This document shows, in pieces, positions 43,669 through 51,793 of a stretch of 64,000 nucleotides of DNA. Each line of letters opens with the position of its first letter. The first letter of the stretch is position 1. A program made the translations under genes and the position numbers. Source of the DNA: Parasulfuritortus sp049322515 (GTDB lineage Bacteria > Pseudomonadota > Gammaproteobacteria > Burkholderiales > Thiobacillaceae); NCBI GenBank assembly GCA_049322515.1, contig JBMOQW010000016.1, positions 15,887 through 79,886 on the forward strand, read 5' to 3'. The notes below the pieces were generated by a model. The model had not been told where the DNA came from. It saw only the letters and a program-made list of their open reading frames with translations, and did no database searches.

Positions 43669-45750
43669 TTAATTCGCGGGGAGTCCGAGTTTGTCGAAGA
43701 ACGCGCGGTTCCGTTCTTTCGCCATATTGACGAGGCGGTCAAAGGAAATTACTTCCACGTAGGCGTTTACGTTGTCCTTATAGCCAAAATACCCCTGACC
43801 ATCGGAAGTGCGCTTGAGGTTGTGATGAATTCGGCAGCGCTTTTCAAACGAGGGGGTAAGGTCGGCGAGGACGTAGCAGAAACCTGGAACAGCGTCGTTC
43901 TGGAGTGACGGAATTGGCCGCCCGGTTGATGTCTTCACACCACCTTGTCGAATTCGTTCAAGGTAATCGATCGCCTGTTCGATGGGATCGTGGTCTTCAC
44001 CCGCTTTTGCATCATTTCGCATCGGCCGCTTGATCTCCACAATCTCGATGCTGGCAGGCGGAAGTCTTGTTCCCTCCGAAACCATAATCGGCTGATCGAA
44101 GACGTTCAAGGCGCAGATATCGGGTTCCTTTCCGTCTCCAGACGCGGTAATTGGAATCGACTTGAGCGGTTTATCCGAAGCCAAGTAGTCATGGAACGCG
44201 AGCCGTTCATCGATTAGCCATAAATTGCAGCTCTCCATCGGGAGTTCCGAGCTGTCCTTCCGCATCTGAATAATGAGGCTGTGAATCAAATCCTCCCGGA
44301 CGTAGTTCCCATGCACATCCTTCTCGATAGCCTTTTCGAAGAGGTCAATGATCACCCGCCGGTGCGAAACGTAACTCGCGAGGTCCGACTTCTTGATGTC
44401 CTCCGCTTTTGCCAAATAAGACTTGAGCTTGGCCCTGTATTGCTCATCCGGTGGCGCGAGGGTTTGACTGAGGATGTCATGCCCTTCGCTGATTAGTTCT
44501 CTCTCAAAATTGGCGAACTGCTTGTGAAGCGTGAGTTCCAGATCCTTGTCCGAAATGTCGGGGTCGATATTTAGTTCAGTCTCAGGAATACGTGAGAGGA
44601 TGGGGCGATAGCGGGGCGCCTTGGTTGCGACAAACTTCGAGACCTTCTCTTTTGATCGCTGCAAGTTTTCTTCGAGATGCTCGGCCAGTTGCGCCTTTGC
44701 ACGCTCTACTACCGCCTCCCGAATGTCGTTGAGGCCGATCTCTGTGTTCGCAAGCAGTCCATCGACACTGTCAACAATTTCAAATCCTGTTCGCTCAGGG
44801 CGGGCGTATTCATCGAGGAACGCCGAACTTACGTAACAGGAGTAAACGAACTCGCCGTTAGCATCTGTGAGTTTTCCGTGCAGGCCCGGCAACTTGCCGG
44901 ACAGCTTTCCCTCTGTGACCAGTCGATTGTCGGCGCAGAACGCGATGGCGTGCGCTGAGAGGGAGGAGGACCTGAGCCGGACATGAACGAGGTCGAATGG
45001 CTGTTCCTTGATGGAAATGGTTTCAGGAACGGCCGACGAATGCATGTGGGCATCGTAGACATCATTTAATGAAATCAACTCTGCTTCATCAACGAGTTCG
45101 ATTAACGGTGCACCACCCTGACGGATGAAATACCACAGGCAGTGCTCAAAAATGCTATCAGCTATAGCACTTGGGGTTTTTCGTGCGTATTCGCGATAGC
45201 GCGTATTGAACTCATCAAGGTGGACGCATGTGCCAATCGAAGATCCTACGGGTGCCGTGTAGTTCTTCTCATCTGATACGCCCCCGTCGGCGCTAAAGGT
45301 GAAAGTGCGCTGAAAGAGATTCTTACCCGCTCGATAGGTACTCTCAACGCGGACTTTCTTGAAGGCTTTGAGCCAGAGCAAGCGCCCTATTCCACGACAC
45401 CCTTTCTGGATTTTATGTTCTGAATCAAGTGTCCGGAACGACAGCATGTTGTCGTCTGTGAATCCGATTCCGTTGTCCTCAATTTTGAATCCGACAATGT
45501 CCTCAAGTGCGTCCGGCCCTCTCTTCTTGGATTCATTCAGATTCAAGGACCCTTGTTTTGATCCTCGAAGAATAGTGACGCGGATACGACCGCCGTCTGT
45601 GGAAACGCCCGCCTCTTCAATTGCATGAATCGAATTCACTACCGCCTCAAATAGTGGAAGAAGCCCACTTGTCAGCGGGAGTGGGGTATTTCTGAGCCGT
45701 CCGCCTAAATTAGCCGGCATTGTGCTCGTTGGTTTCGGCGATGTGCTCAT
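43669..45750 (-). CDS. GHKL ATPase with PD-(D/E)XK-like C-terminal domain, 693 aa
   Basis: The N-terminal GHKL (Hsp90/MutL/histidine-kinase type) ATPase is clear: N-box LFEAVVNSIHAI with Glu35 and Asn39, G1 IEDNGIGF (residues 90-97), and G2 GCRGIGR (117-123). A long helical middle region follows (ERAKAQLAEHLEENLQRSKE). Near the C-terminus EPDICALN (about 540) and IEIVEIKRP (about 571) give the spacing of a PD-(D/E)XK nuclease core. The start overlaps the hsdS stop by ATGA and hsdR follows after 29 bases, so it is part of the restriction operon. Codon use looks more A/T-rich than hsdR and hsdM. Function is unknown; a DNA-processing or anti-phage effector is my inference. Confidence 0.75.
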   Translation of the reverse strand: MSTSPKPTSTMPANLGGRLRNTPLPLTSGLLPLFEAVVNSIHAIEEAGVSTDGGRIRVTILRGSKQGSLNLNESKKRGPDALEDIVGFKIEDNGIGFTDDNMLSFRTLDSEHKIQKGCRGIGRLLWLKAFKKVRVESTYRAGKNLFQRTFTFSADGGVSDEKNYTAPVGSSIGTCVHLDEFNTRYREYARKTPSAIADSIFEHCLWYFIRQGGAPLIELVDEAELISLNDVYDAHMHSSAVPETISIKEQPFDLVHVRLRSSSLSAHAIAFCADNRLVTEGKLSGKLPGLHGKLTDANGEFVYSCYVSSAFLDEYARPERTGFEIVDSVDGLLANTEIGLNDIREAVVERAKAQLAEHLEENLQRSKEKVSKFVATKAPRYRPILSRIPETELNIDPDISDKDLELTLHKQFANFERELISEGHDILSQTLAPPDEQYRAKLKSYLAKAEDIKKSDLASYVSHRRVIIDLFEKAIEKDVHGNYVREDLIHSLIIQMRKDSSELPMESCNLWLIDERLAFHDYLASDKPLKSIPITASGDGKEPDICALNVFDQPIMVSEGTRLPPASIEIVEIKRPMRNDAKAGEDHDPIEQAIDYLERIRQGGVKTSTGRPIPSLQNDAVPGFCYVLADLTPSFEKRCRIHHNLKRTSDGQGYFGYKDNVNAYVEVISFDRLVNMAKERNRAFFDKLGLPAN

Positions 45751-47006
45751 GAGGAAATCTCCAGTCTGTGAACGCGGGTCTTCGCGGTCATCAGTTCGTG
45801 AAGGAGGGTAAGGAAGAGGTCTCGTAGAACAGCCGCTTTATTTGTCGCGCGGGCAGTCTTGGCCTCAGTGGCGTCAAGTGCTTCGACAATCTTGCCCTGT
45901 TCTTCTAGCGACGGTTTGGGAACGATGATCGATTTGACGTCGCCTTGGTTGATGCTCGACTGCGCAACCGCACGCTTCGCAGTTCCGATGATCTGCTTCT
46001 TGGTTAGCGGTGAATTCAGGAACTTGAAGACGTATTCCTTCAGTGCCTGCGATTCGTCGACCGAGAAGCGCATCATGTTCGACTCAAAGACCATCTCGTC
46101 GCTAATCGCTCCGATCAAGGCAGTCTTGCCCAAGTGGGAAAGGCTGTTCACTCGGTTGATGACGATGTCGCCAGGTTCCAGCCCATAGTTTTCGATTTCG
46201 CTGTGGTCCAACGCGACAAGGTTTCCGGCTCTGGTGACAACATCACCGTCGTTGCTGAAGTCGTCAATTCGCAAAATCTGAGTGCCAGAACCGTATTCGC
46301 TCTTGTGCTTGTAGATTCCGTTTTGGGGCTGCTTTCGGAATAGTGTTCCCAACTCCACCACCTCCCAGCTTTCGGGGACGGGGCCGATTTCGGTTTCTTT
46401 TTGGGGTTCGTTGCGGAGGCCTTCGGTGAAGAGCTTGTGCATGAGGGCCTTTTTCAGCTCGGTGGTGGTCTGAATGATCCGCTCCTGCGCTTCGATCGCC
46501 CGCTGCACCGTCGAAAGGATGTGCGCGATCTTCTTCTGCTCGGGGAGTGGGGGAAGCGATAGGCGGAACTCCCGCAACGAAGGCCACGATGTCCGCGGGT
46601 GTTGAACCCCGCTCGTTGTTGATTTTGCATGGGCGACAAATTCGTCGCTGTGGATGATGAATTTCAGGAATTCCGATTCACAGGCGGCTTTCGCACGAAA
46701 AGCCAGGATGTCCGTTGAACAAACGCCATCGAAGTCGGCTTGTGCGCCTTTGCGAAGATAAGGACGAAGTTTCCCGAAGAGAATGTCGCCGGCTTTGAAG
46801 GCAGTTTTGGAAGACCTTACCTCGCTCTCTTGTCCTCGGCCAACGAATGCGGGAAACCCTTGGGCAAGATGTTCAAGACCGACGTATGGAGTGTCGCCGT
46901 CATCAACTGGATGATATGAATCCTTCACCCGATCGCACACGTCACCGAACTGGTGGTTTTTCCATCCGGGCGGTAACGGTTCAATCAGCATGTTTGAGTC
47001 GCTCAT
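45747..47006 (-). CDS. hsdS: Type I specificity subunit HsdS
   Basis: A 419-residue DNA-recognition subunit with two target-recognition domains and two helical spacers. The first half ends in SLREFRLSLPPLPEQKKIAH, followed by the helix LSTVQRAIEAQERIIQTTTE. The second half starts IGPVPESWEVVELGTLF and ends VPKPSLEEQGKIVEALDATE. These repeated PLPEQ-type boundaries are diagnostic. ATG 47006 has a CGGAG site. The recognition sequence cannot be predicted. It overlaps the GHKL ATPase gene. Confidence 0.93.
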   Translation of the reverse strand: MSDSNMLIEPLPPGWKNHQFGDVCDRVKDSYHPVDDGDTPYVGLEHLAQGFPAFVGRGQESEVRSSKTAFKAGDILFGKLRPYLRKGAQADFDGVCSTDILAFRAKAACESEFLKFIIHSDEFVAHAKSTTSGVQHPRTSWPSLREFRLSLPPLPEQKKIAHILSTVQRAIEAQERIIQTTTELKKALMHKLFTEGLRNEPQKETEIGPVPESWEVVELGTLFRKQPQNGIYKHKSEYGSGTQILRIDDFSNDGDVVTRAGNLVALDHSEIENYGLEPGDIVINRVNSLSHLGKTALIGAISDEMVFESNMMRFSVDESQALKEYVFKFLNSPLTKKQIIGTAKRAVAQSSINQGDVKSIIVPKPSLEEQGKIVEALDATEAKTARATNKAAVLRDLFLTLLHELMTAKTRVHRLEISS

Positions 47007-47025
47007 GCCCCGCTCCGTTTGGCAC

Positions 47026-48090
47026 TCATTCCGCACCGCCTTCCTCGTTCCCGCTTTCCTCATCATTCCTTGCGATCCGCATGACTTCGGCGTCGAAATC
47101 CGAGACAAACAGGCGATCCTGGACGATGCGGTATTTCTCGAACTCGGATTCGGCGTGAGCCTTGGCGATTTCGGCGGTGACTTTGCCGGCGTCCTGCAGG
47201 ATTTCCCGGTCGGTGGCTGCGATGAAGCGGTTGAGGCGTGTTTCCCAGTCCTGCATGGTCATGGGGATGTGCCGCTGGGCCATGTCTTCGGCGACATCGA
47301 GGTAGGCGTTGACGAGGCGGGAGAGTTGCGCCATCTCCGGTTCGGTCAGGTAGTTCTTGGCGACGCTGACATCGAACTTCTGGATTTTTCCATGGGGCGC
47401 ATCTTTCCATGTGGTCAGGCCCATGTGCTGTTTCCCGGCATCGGCCCGGTCCAAGATGACTTCGGCGGCGGTGTGGCCGTGGATGGCCCAGTGGAGCTTG
47501 TTCTGCACGGTGGCGAAGAAGCGCTGGGTGGCGGTGGCGCTGCGGTCGTAATCAATGGCGGTGGCGTAGAGGTCGGTGATCTTCTGGTAGAACTTGCGCT
47601 CGCTGAGGCGGATTTCGCGGACGCGCTGGAGTTGTTCTTCGAAGTACTGTTTGGTCAGGACGGTGCCGCCCGCCTTGAGGCGTTCGTCATCCATGACGAA
47701 GCCCTTGATGGTGTATTCCTTGACCACGGTGGTCGCCCATTTGCGGAATTGGACGGCCCGCTCGGAGTTGACCTTGTAGCCGACGGCGATGATGGCGGAG
47801 AGGTTGTAGTGGCCGGTGTCGTAGTTTTTGCCGTCGGCGGCAGTAATCCGAAATTTTCGGATAACTGATTCTTCCGCCAACTCACTGTCCTTGAATACTT
47901 TCCGCAGGTGGTAGTTGATCGTCCGGACGTCAACGTCATAAAGAGCCGCCATCATTTTCTGGCTGAGCCAGACGTCTTCATCCGCGTAGATCGCCTCGAC
48001 GCCGCCTTCGCCCTTGGCGGTGATGAAGGTGAGGTATTCCGCCGCGGAGGAACGGGTGAGGGAGGTTTGCTTGTCTGGCCCCTTTTTCAT
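47026..48090 (-). CDS. RhuM-family protein
   Basis: A 354-residue protein of the virulence RhuM family, first seen on a Salmonella pathogenicity island and common in restriction loci. The N-terminal part contains VWLSQKMMAALYDVDVRTIN and HYNLSAIIAVGYKVNSERAV, a helix-turn-helix and KilA/Bro-like combination. The middle has FRKWATTVVKEYTIKGFVMD and RFFATVQNKLHWAIHGHTAA. The biochemical role is unknown. It sits 19 bases upstream of hsdS, so co-expression with the restriction system is likely. Confidence 0.88.
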   Translation of the reverse strand: MKKGPDKQTSLTRSSAAEYLTFITAKGEGGVEAIYADEDVWLSQKMMAALYDVDVRTINYHLRKVFKDSELAEESVIRKFRITAADGKNYDTGHYNLSAIIAVGYKVNSERAVQFRKWATTVVKEYTIKGFVMDDERLKAGGTVLTKQYFEEQLQRVREIRLSERKFYQKITDLYATAIDYDRSATATQRFFATVQNKLHWAIHGHTAAEVILDRADAGKQHMGLTTWKDAPHGKIQKFDVSVAKNYLTEPEMAQLSRLVNAYLDVAEDMAQRHIPMTMQDWETRLNRFIAATDREILQDAGKVTAEIAKAHAESEFEKYRIVQDRLFVSDFDAEVMRIARNDEESGNEEGGAE

Positions 48091-48113
48091 GCTTTGCCTC
48101 CTTCTTGAAGGTC

Positions 48114-48199
48114 AACCGCAGATGACGCAGATGGGCGCAGATGATTTTGCGATTGAATGAAGCGTTTGTAGCCGGCCTTCATCTGCGCCATCTGCGGTT
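48114..48199. repeat. CGCAGAT palindromic repeat between RhuM and DUF4062 genes
   Basis: Left arm AACCGCAGATGACGCAGATG and right arm CATCTGCGCCATCTGCGGTT are inverted copies around a spacer of about 45 bases. It fills most of the 124-base gap and belongs to the same family as the copy inside hsdR. Confidence 0.7.
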
Positions 48200-48214
48200 T
48201 CCTTGCTTCCGTTT

Positions 48215-49795
48215 TCACGCCTTGCCACCTTGCTTTTCCAACTCCGTCAGCAATGCCTGGCCCTTGGCGGTGAGCCGGTATTTCTGGAGGCGACTGGTGG
48301 GTTTTTCGGGGATGGTGGGCTCGATGAGGCTCTGTTCGAGGGCTGGGCGCAGGTAGTTCTCGCGGAAGGTCGGGCGATGCTTGAGACCGAGGCGTTCCCA
48401 GAGGGTGGAGGGGGCCATTTCCCCCTGGGAGAGGGCCAGCACGACCCGCTCAACCGGGAGGATGGCTGGGTCGGTGACTGGGTCGGTGACTGGGTCGGTG
48501 ACTGGGTCGGTGACTGGGTCGGTGACTGGGTCGGTGACTGGGTCGGTACGGGGTCGGGCCCGAAGTTCCGGCTGGTCCCCCGACTCGGGGGCTTTGCGCC
48601 GGATCGTCAATACGAAGGATCCCGCGTCGATGCGGATTTCAGGTTCGGGAAGCCCAGCCTTGCGGCAGCGGTCGATCATGTCGCGGATGCCGGTGCCCAT
48701 GCGCTCGATGTATTTGGTGAGATACATGGGCTCGGCGAGCAGCGGGTTGTGCGGGACGGAGGCGTGCGGGCCGCGCAGTTTTTCGAGGGTCAGCGTGGGC
48801 GGCAGGGAACCGGGATTCCAAATTTCCAGGCGGTCCTTGAAGAGCATGACCTGCACGCTGGCGTTGCTGGTGTAGTCACGGTGCACGACGGCGTTGACGA
48901 TGGCCTCGGCGACAACTTCCTGCGGGATTTCGTATTTCGTAGGCGCCTGGGTGCCGTGCTCGCGGGTGCCGACCCAGAGATCGATTTTGGAGAGCACGAA
49001 ATCCTTGGCCTGGTCCACGAGGTCGAAGACCGTGCCTTTGTACACCTGGTAGGAAGGGATGGGCTTGGCCACTTCATAGCCGTGGAAGTGGGCGCATTTC
49101 ACCTCGGACGTGATCAGGAAGCGTTGCGGCTGTTTTCCGAACAACAGGATGGCGGCATGGGTCGGCCGCCCCTTGTCGAGCAGGTTGAGGTGGGTCAGCA
49201 CCTCATGGGGCGGCGTGTCCTCCGGCAACGGGAAATTGCGCCCACGGCGGGCCAGCCCGAGAAAGCGGGTGATCTTGTCCTGGTCCAGGTCGTCGAGCGC
49301 GGCGTTTCGGCAGAACGTGGCATCGAAGGGCCCCAAACGAATCAGTTCGCGCTCTTCAAGTATCCGGACCAGGCTCGCATAGACGGCGGCGACTAGTTCT
49401 TCGGAGGAATTGAAACGCCGCCGGACGAGCTTGTCCCCGGCGTCGCGGATCAAGGCGCGCATTTTCGGGTGCTTGGCATCATCGGCCGCGCCCTTGACGA
49501 AGATCAGGCGGGTCTTGCCCTGCCGGGTGGCCTCGTTCAATTCGAGGTGGGTGGGCGAGAGGCCGTCCTTGTTTTCCCAGCCGTAGTCGTCTCCAAAGAG
49601 ACCGAGGTAGAGATCGCAGTTCCGGACTTCATCGAGATAGACGGCATCGGGTCGACGGTCGGATGCGGGGACATCGCGCTCGAAAAGAAACGTCTCGAAA
49701 AAACGCCGCAGCAACGGGTCGCCGGAAAGGTATTCGGCCAGCGCCTTGCGCTCGGCGGCGAATTCCTTCTGGACGCTGCTGATGAAGATCCTCAT
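48215..49795 (-). CDS. DUF4062 protein with C-terminal ATP-binding and winged-helix parts, 526 aa
   Basis: Residues 1 to about 95 match DUF4062: MRIFISSVQKEFAAERKALA, then LYLGLFGDDYGW. A Schlafen/AlbA-like to GHKL-type section follows, with IPQEVVAEAIVNAVVHRDYT (HATPase N-box-like) near residue 295 and LFKDRLEIWNPGSLPP. Residues 416-443 are seven copies of TDP(V/A), encoded by a 12-base tandem repeat, acting as a linker to a C-terminal winged helix with a KYRLTAKGQALLTEL end. The stop of hsdM overlaps its ATG by 4 bases. Proteins of this build are found in type I restriction loci; an accessory or regulatory role is likely but unproven. Confidence 0.82.
   Translation of the reverse strand: MRIFISSVQKEFAAERKALAEYLSGDPLLRRFFETFLFERDVPASDRRPDAVYLDEVRNCDLYLGLFGDDYGWENKDGLSPTHLELNEATRQGKTRLIFVKGAADDAKHPKMRALIRDAGDKLVRRRFNSSEELVAAVYASLVRILEERELIRLGPFDATFCRNAALDDLDQDKITRFLGLARRGRNFPLPEDTPPHEVLTHLNLLDKGRPTHAAILLFGKQPQRFLITSEVKCAHFHGYEVAKPIPSYQVYKGTVFDLVDQAKDFVLSKIDLWVGTREHGTQAPTKYEIPQEVVAEAIVNAVVHRDYTSNASVQVMLFKDRLEIWNPGSLPPTLTLEKLRGPHASVPHNPLLAEPMYLTKYIERMGTGIRDMIDRCRKAGLPEPEIRIDAGSFVLTIRRKAPESGDQPELRARPRTDPVTDPVTDPVTDPVTDPVTDPVTDPAILPVERVVLALSQGEMAPSTLWERLGLKHRPTFRENYLRPALEQSLIEPTIPEKPTSRLQKYRLTAKGQALLTELEKQGGKA
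48466..48549. repeat. 12-base tandem repeat, 7 copies, coding TDPV
   Basis: Unit CTGGGTCGGTGA repeats six times exactly, with a seventh copy differing at the last two positions. It is in frame, so copy changes would lengthen or shorten the linker by 4 residues without a frameshift. Confidence 0.95.
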
Positions 49796-51357
49796 GCGCC
49801 GATTCCAAGTTGTTTGAGAATTCTGCCGAGAGCCTGGTCGGTTTCCTTGGCCTCGGCCTCGATGCCCCTGAGTTCCTCGACGATTTCCGCGATGGGCCGG
49901 TAGGTTTCGGCGTCCGAGGTGTGGATGTAGCGGCTGGGGGAGATGTTGTAGTCGTTCTTCTTCAGTTCGGCGTGGTCGACGATGCGGCTGAGTTTTTCGG
50001 CTTCCTGCCAGCCGATGAGGGTGTCGGCGATGCGCTGGATGCCGGCTTCGGGGATGAAGTTCTTCGGGTCGCCCTTTTCAAAGACCTGACTGGCATTGAC
50101 GAGGAAGACCTTGCCCTGGCGCTCTTTCGGCTTGGCCTTGTTCAGGAACAGCACGATGCCCGGGGCGGTGGTGTTGTAGAAGAGGTTTTCGGGCAGGTAG
50201 AGGACGCTCTCGATGAGGTCGTGGTCGACGAACCACTGGCGGACGGTCTTTTCCTTGTTGGTGCCGGCATTGCCCGAGCCGCGCGAGGCGGCGCCGGTGT
50301 CGAGGACGACGGCAGCGCGGCCGGTGGCGCTCATGCTGGCGTGGATGTGCTGCACCCAGCCCCAGTCGGCGGAGGATTTGCCGGGAAAGCCGGCCCCGGC
50401 GGGGAAGCGGTCGAGTTCGTCGTTGTCGTAGTCGGCCTCGGTGAACCAGTCCTGGTTCCACATGGGATTGGCGACGACGCGGTCGAAGGTGCGGAGCTTG
50501 CCTTGCCTGTTGCGGAATTTGGGGTTCTTGAAGGTGTCGCCGATCTCGATCTGGCCTTCCATGTCGTGGATGATCATGTTCATGTTGGCCATGGCCCAGG
50601 TCTCGGGCGTGAATTCCTGGCCGAACAGTTTCAGCGGGGCGACGGTGCGCATCTTGCCCTTGGCGGATTCCTCCATGGCGATCTCGCATTTCACGAGCAG
50701 GCCGCCGGAGCCGCAGGTGGGGTCGTAGATTTCCATGCCGGGCTCGGGCTGGAGCACGCGGGACATGATGGTGCCGACCTCGGGCGGGGTGTAGAACTCG
50801 CCGGCGCTCTGGCCGCCGCCTTCGGCGAATTTGCGGATCAGGTATTCGTAGCTCTTGCCGATGATGTCGGCCTCGACGTCGTCAAGCCCGAGGCGCTTGG
50901 TGCTGATGGCCTCGATGAGGTTGGAGAGGCGGTCGTCGTCGAGGTCGCGCTGGCCGTGGGTGGTGGCGTTGAAATCGACGCGGTCGATGATGCCCTGCAG
51001 CAGCGGGTTTGCCCGGGCGATGGCGCGCATGTGGGTGGTGACGCCTTCGCCGATCCAGTCGGAGAGTTTGCGGATGACGGACCAGACCGGCTGCTCGGGG
51101 TCATCCGGCACCAGGGGGAGGTAGAAGCGGACCAGCTTGGGGTCGGCCTTGACGAGCTGGAAGGCCTTCTGGCGCGAGCCGACTTCCTTGGCGATGCGGT
51201 TCAGTTCGTCGTCGAAGACGTCGCACAGGCGCTTGGTGAAGATGAGGGGGAGGATGTAGTCCTTGTACTTCGGCGCGTCCTTGGCGCCACGGATGGAACA
51301 GGCGGCATCCCATATCCACGATTCGAGGGATTTGTCCTTGCCGTTATTGCTTGCCAT
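49792..51357 (-). CDS. hsdM: Type I DNA methyltransferase subunit HsdM
   Basis: A 521-residue N6-adenine methyltransferase subunit. The helical N-terminal domain (about 1-160) ends at DIIGKSYEYLIRKFAEGGGQ, then SAGEFYTPPEV leads to the SAM motif DPTCGSGGLLVKCEIA near 210. The catalytic motif is VVANPMWNQDWF, where NPMW takes the place of the common NPPF. The form occurs in a large HsdM subgroup, so activity is expected. It is the first gene of the island operon and overlaps the DUF4062 gene by ATGA. Confidence 0.95.
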   Translation of the reverse strand: MASNNGKDKSLESWIWDAACSIRGAKDAPKYKDYILPLIFTKRLCDVFDDELNRIAKEVGSRQKAFQLVKADPKLVRFYLPLVPDDPEQPVWSVIRKLSDWIGEGVTTHMRAIARANPLLQGIIDRVDFNATTHGQRDLDDDRLSNLIEAISTKRLGLDDVEADIIGKSYEYLIRKFAEGGGQSAGEFYTPPEVGTIMSRVLQPEPGMEIYDPTCGSGGLLVKCEIAMEESAKGKMRTVAPLKLFGQEFTPETWAMANMNMIIHDMEGQIEIGDTFKNPKFRNRQGKLRTFDRVVANPMWNQDWFTEADYDNDELDRFPAGAGFPGKSSADWGWVQHIHASMSATGRAAVVLDTGAASRGSGNAGTNKEKTVRQWFVDHDLIESVLYLPENLFYNTTAPGIVLFLNKAKPKERQGKVFLVNASQVFEKGDPKNFIPEAGIQRIADTLIGWQEAEKLSRIVDHAELKKNDYNISPSRYIHTSDAETYRPIAEIVEELRGIEAEAKETDQALGRILKQLGIGA

Positions 51358-51793
51358 CAGCCCTTTGCCCTGTGTTGTCTGTCGATCTTTTTATTGGGAC
51401 AGCGTGAGAAGTTCGAGCATCCCCCAATACCCAACAGAAAGGTCACTCTGAAATACAGCGTTACGCCGCTTGCAGACTATATCAAAGGGGGCATCGTTTG
51501 ACTGCTCAGGCCGAGTAGTGTGAATTGCCCCTCATGCAGCTTTCGAAGTACCGCGTCCGTTCAAGTGCGGGCTTTCCCTGACGACGGGAAAGTCGGCGAG
51601 CAGGTCGCGTGTTTGGCGGGCGTGTTCGAAGCGCGCAATCATGCCAAACAAACCTCCATGATTTTCTAAAGACTTTCTATTGATGTTCATGGCAATACAG
51701 GCGCCTTGGCATGGTGGCACGCTGTGGGCACGCCAACCGGTCTGCGCAATTCGACGTATTCCGCGCCTCCCTGTCTGCGCCGATAATGCCTCC
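51358..51793. other. Intergenic region between the hsd island and ureD
   Basis: About 436 bases of divergent spacing, noticeably more A/T-rich than the flanking urease genes. It should hold the hsd and ure promoters. The only possible gene seen is a 52-codon minus-strand frame annotated separately. No NikR-like or other clear operator was found. Confidence 0.5.
51532..51690 (-). CDS. Possible small ORF, 52 aa
   Basis: ATG 51690 opens MNINRKSLENHGGLFGMIAR and continues to TSKAA. The composition is protein-like (ENHGGLFGMIARFEHARQTR) and differs from the noise typical of GC-rich shadow frames. No family is recognised. It could be a real small gene or the remnant of an island gene. Confidence 0.25.
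   Translation of the reverse strand: MNINRKSLENHGGLFGMIARFEHARQTRDLLADFPVVRESPHLNGRGTSKAA

Noticed and set aside
48466..48549. Short regular repeats as a possible CRISPR array
   Set aside because: Units are 12 bases, contiguous and without spacers, and they keep the reading frame of the DUF4062 gene. No cas genes are present.
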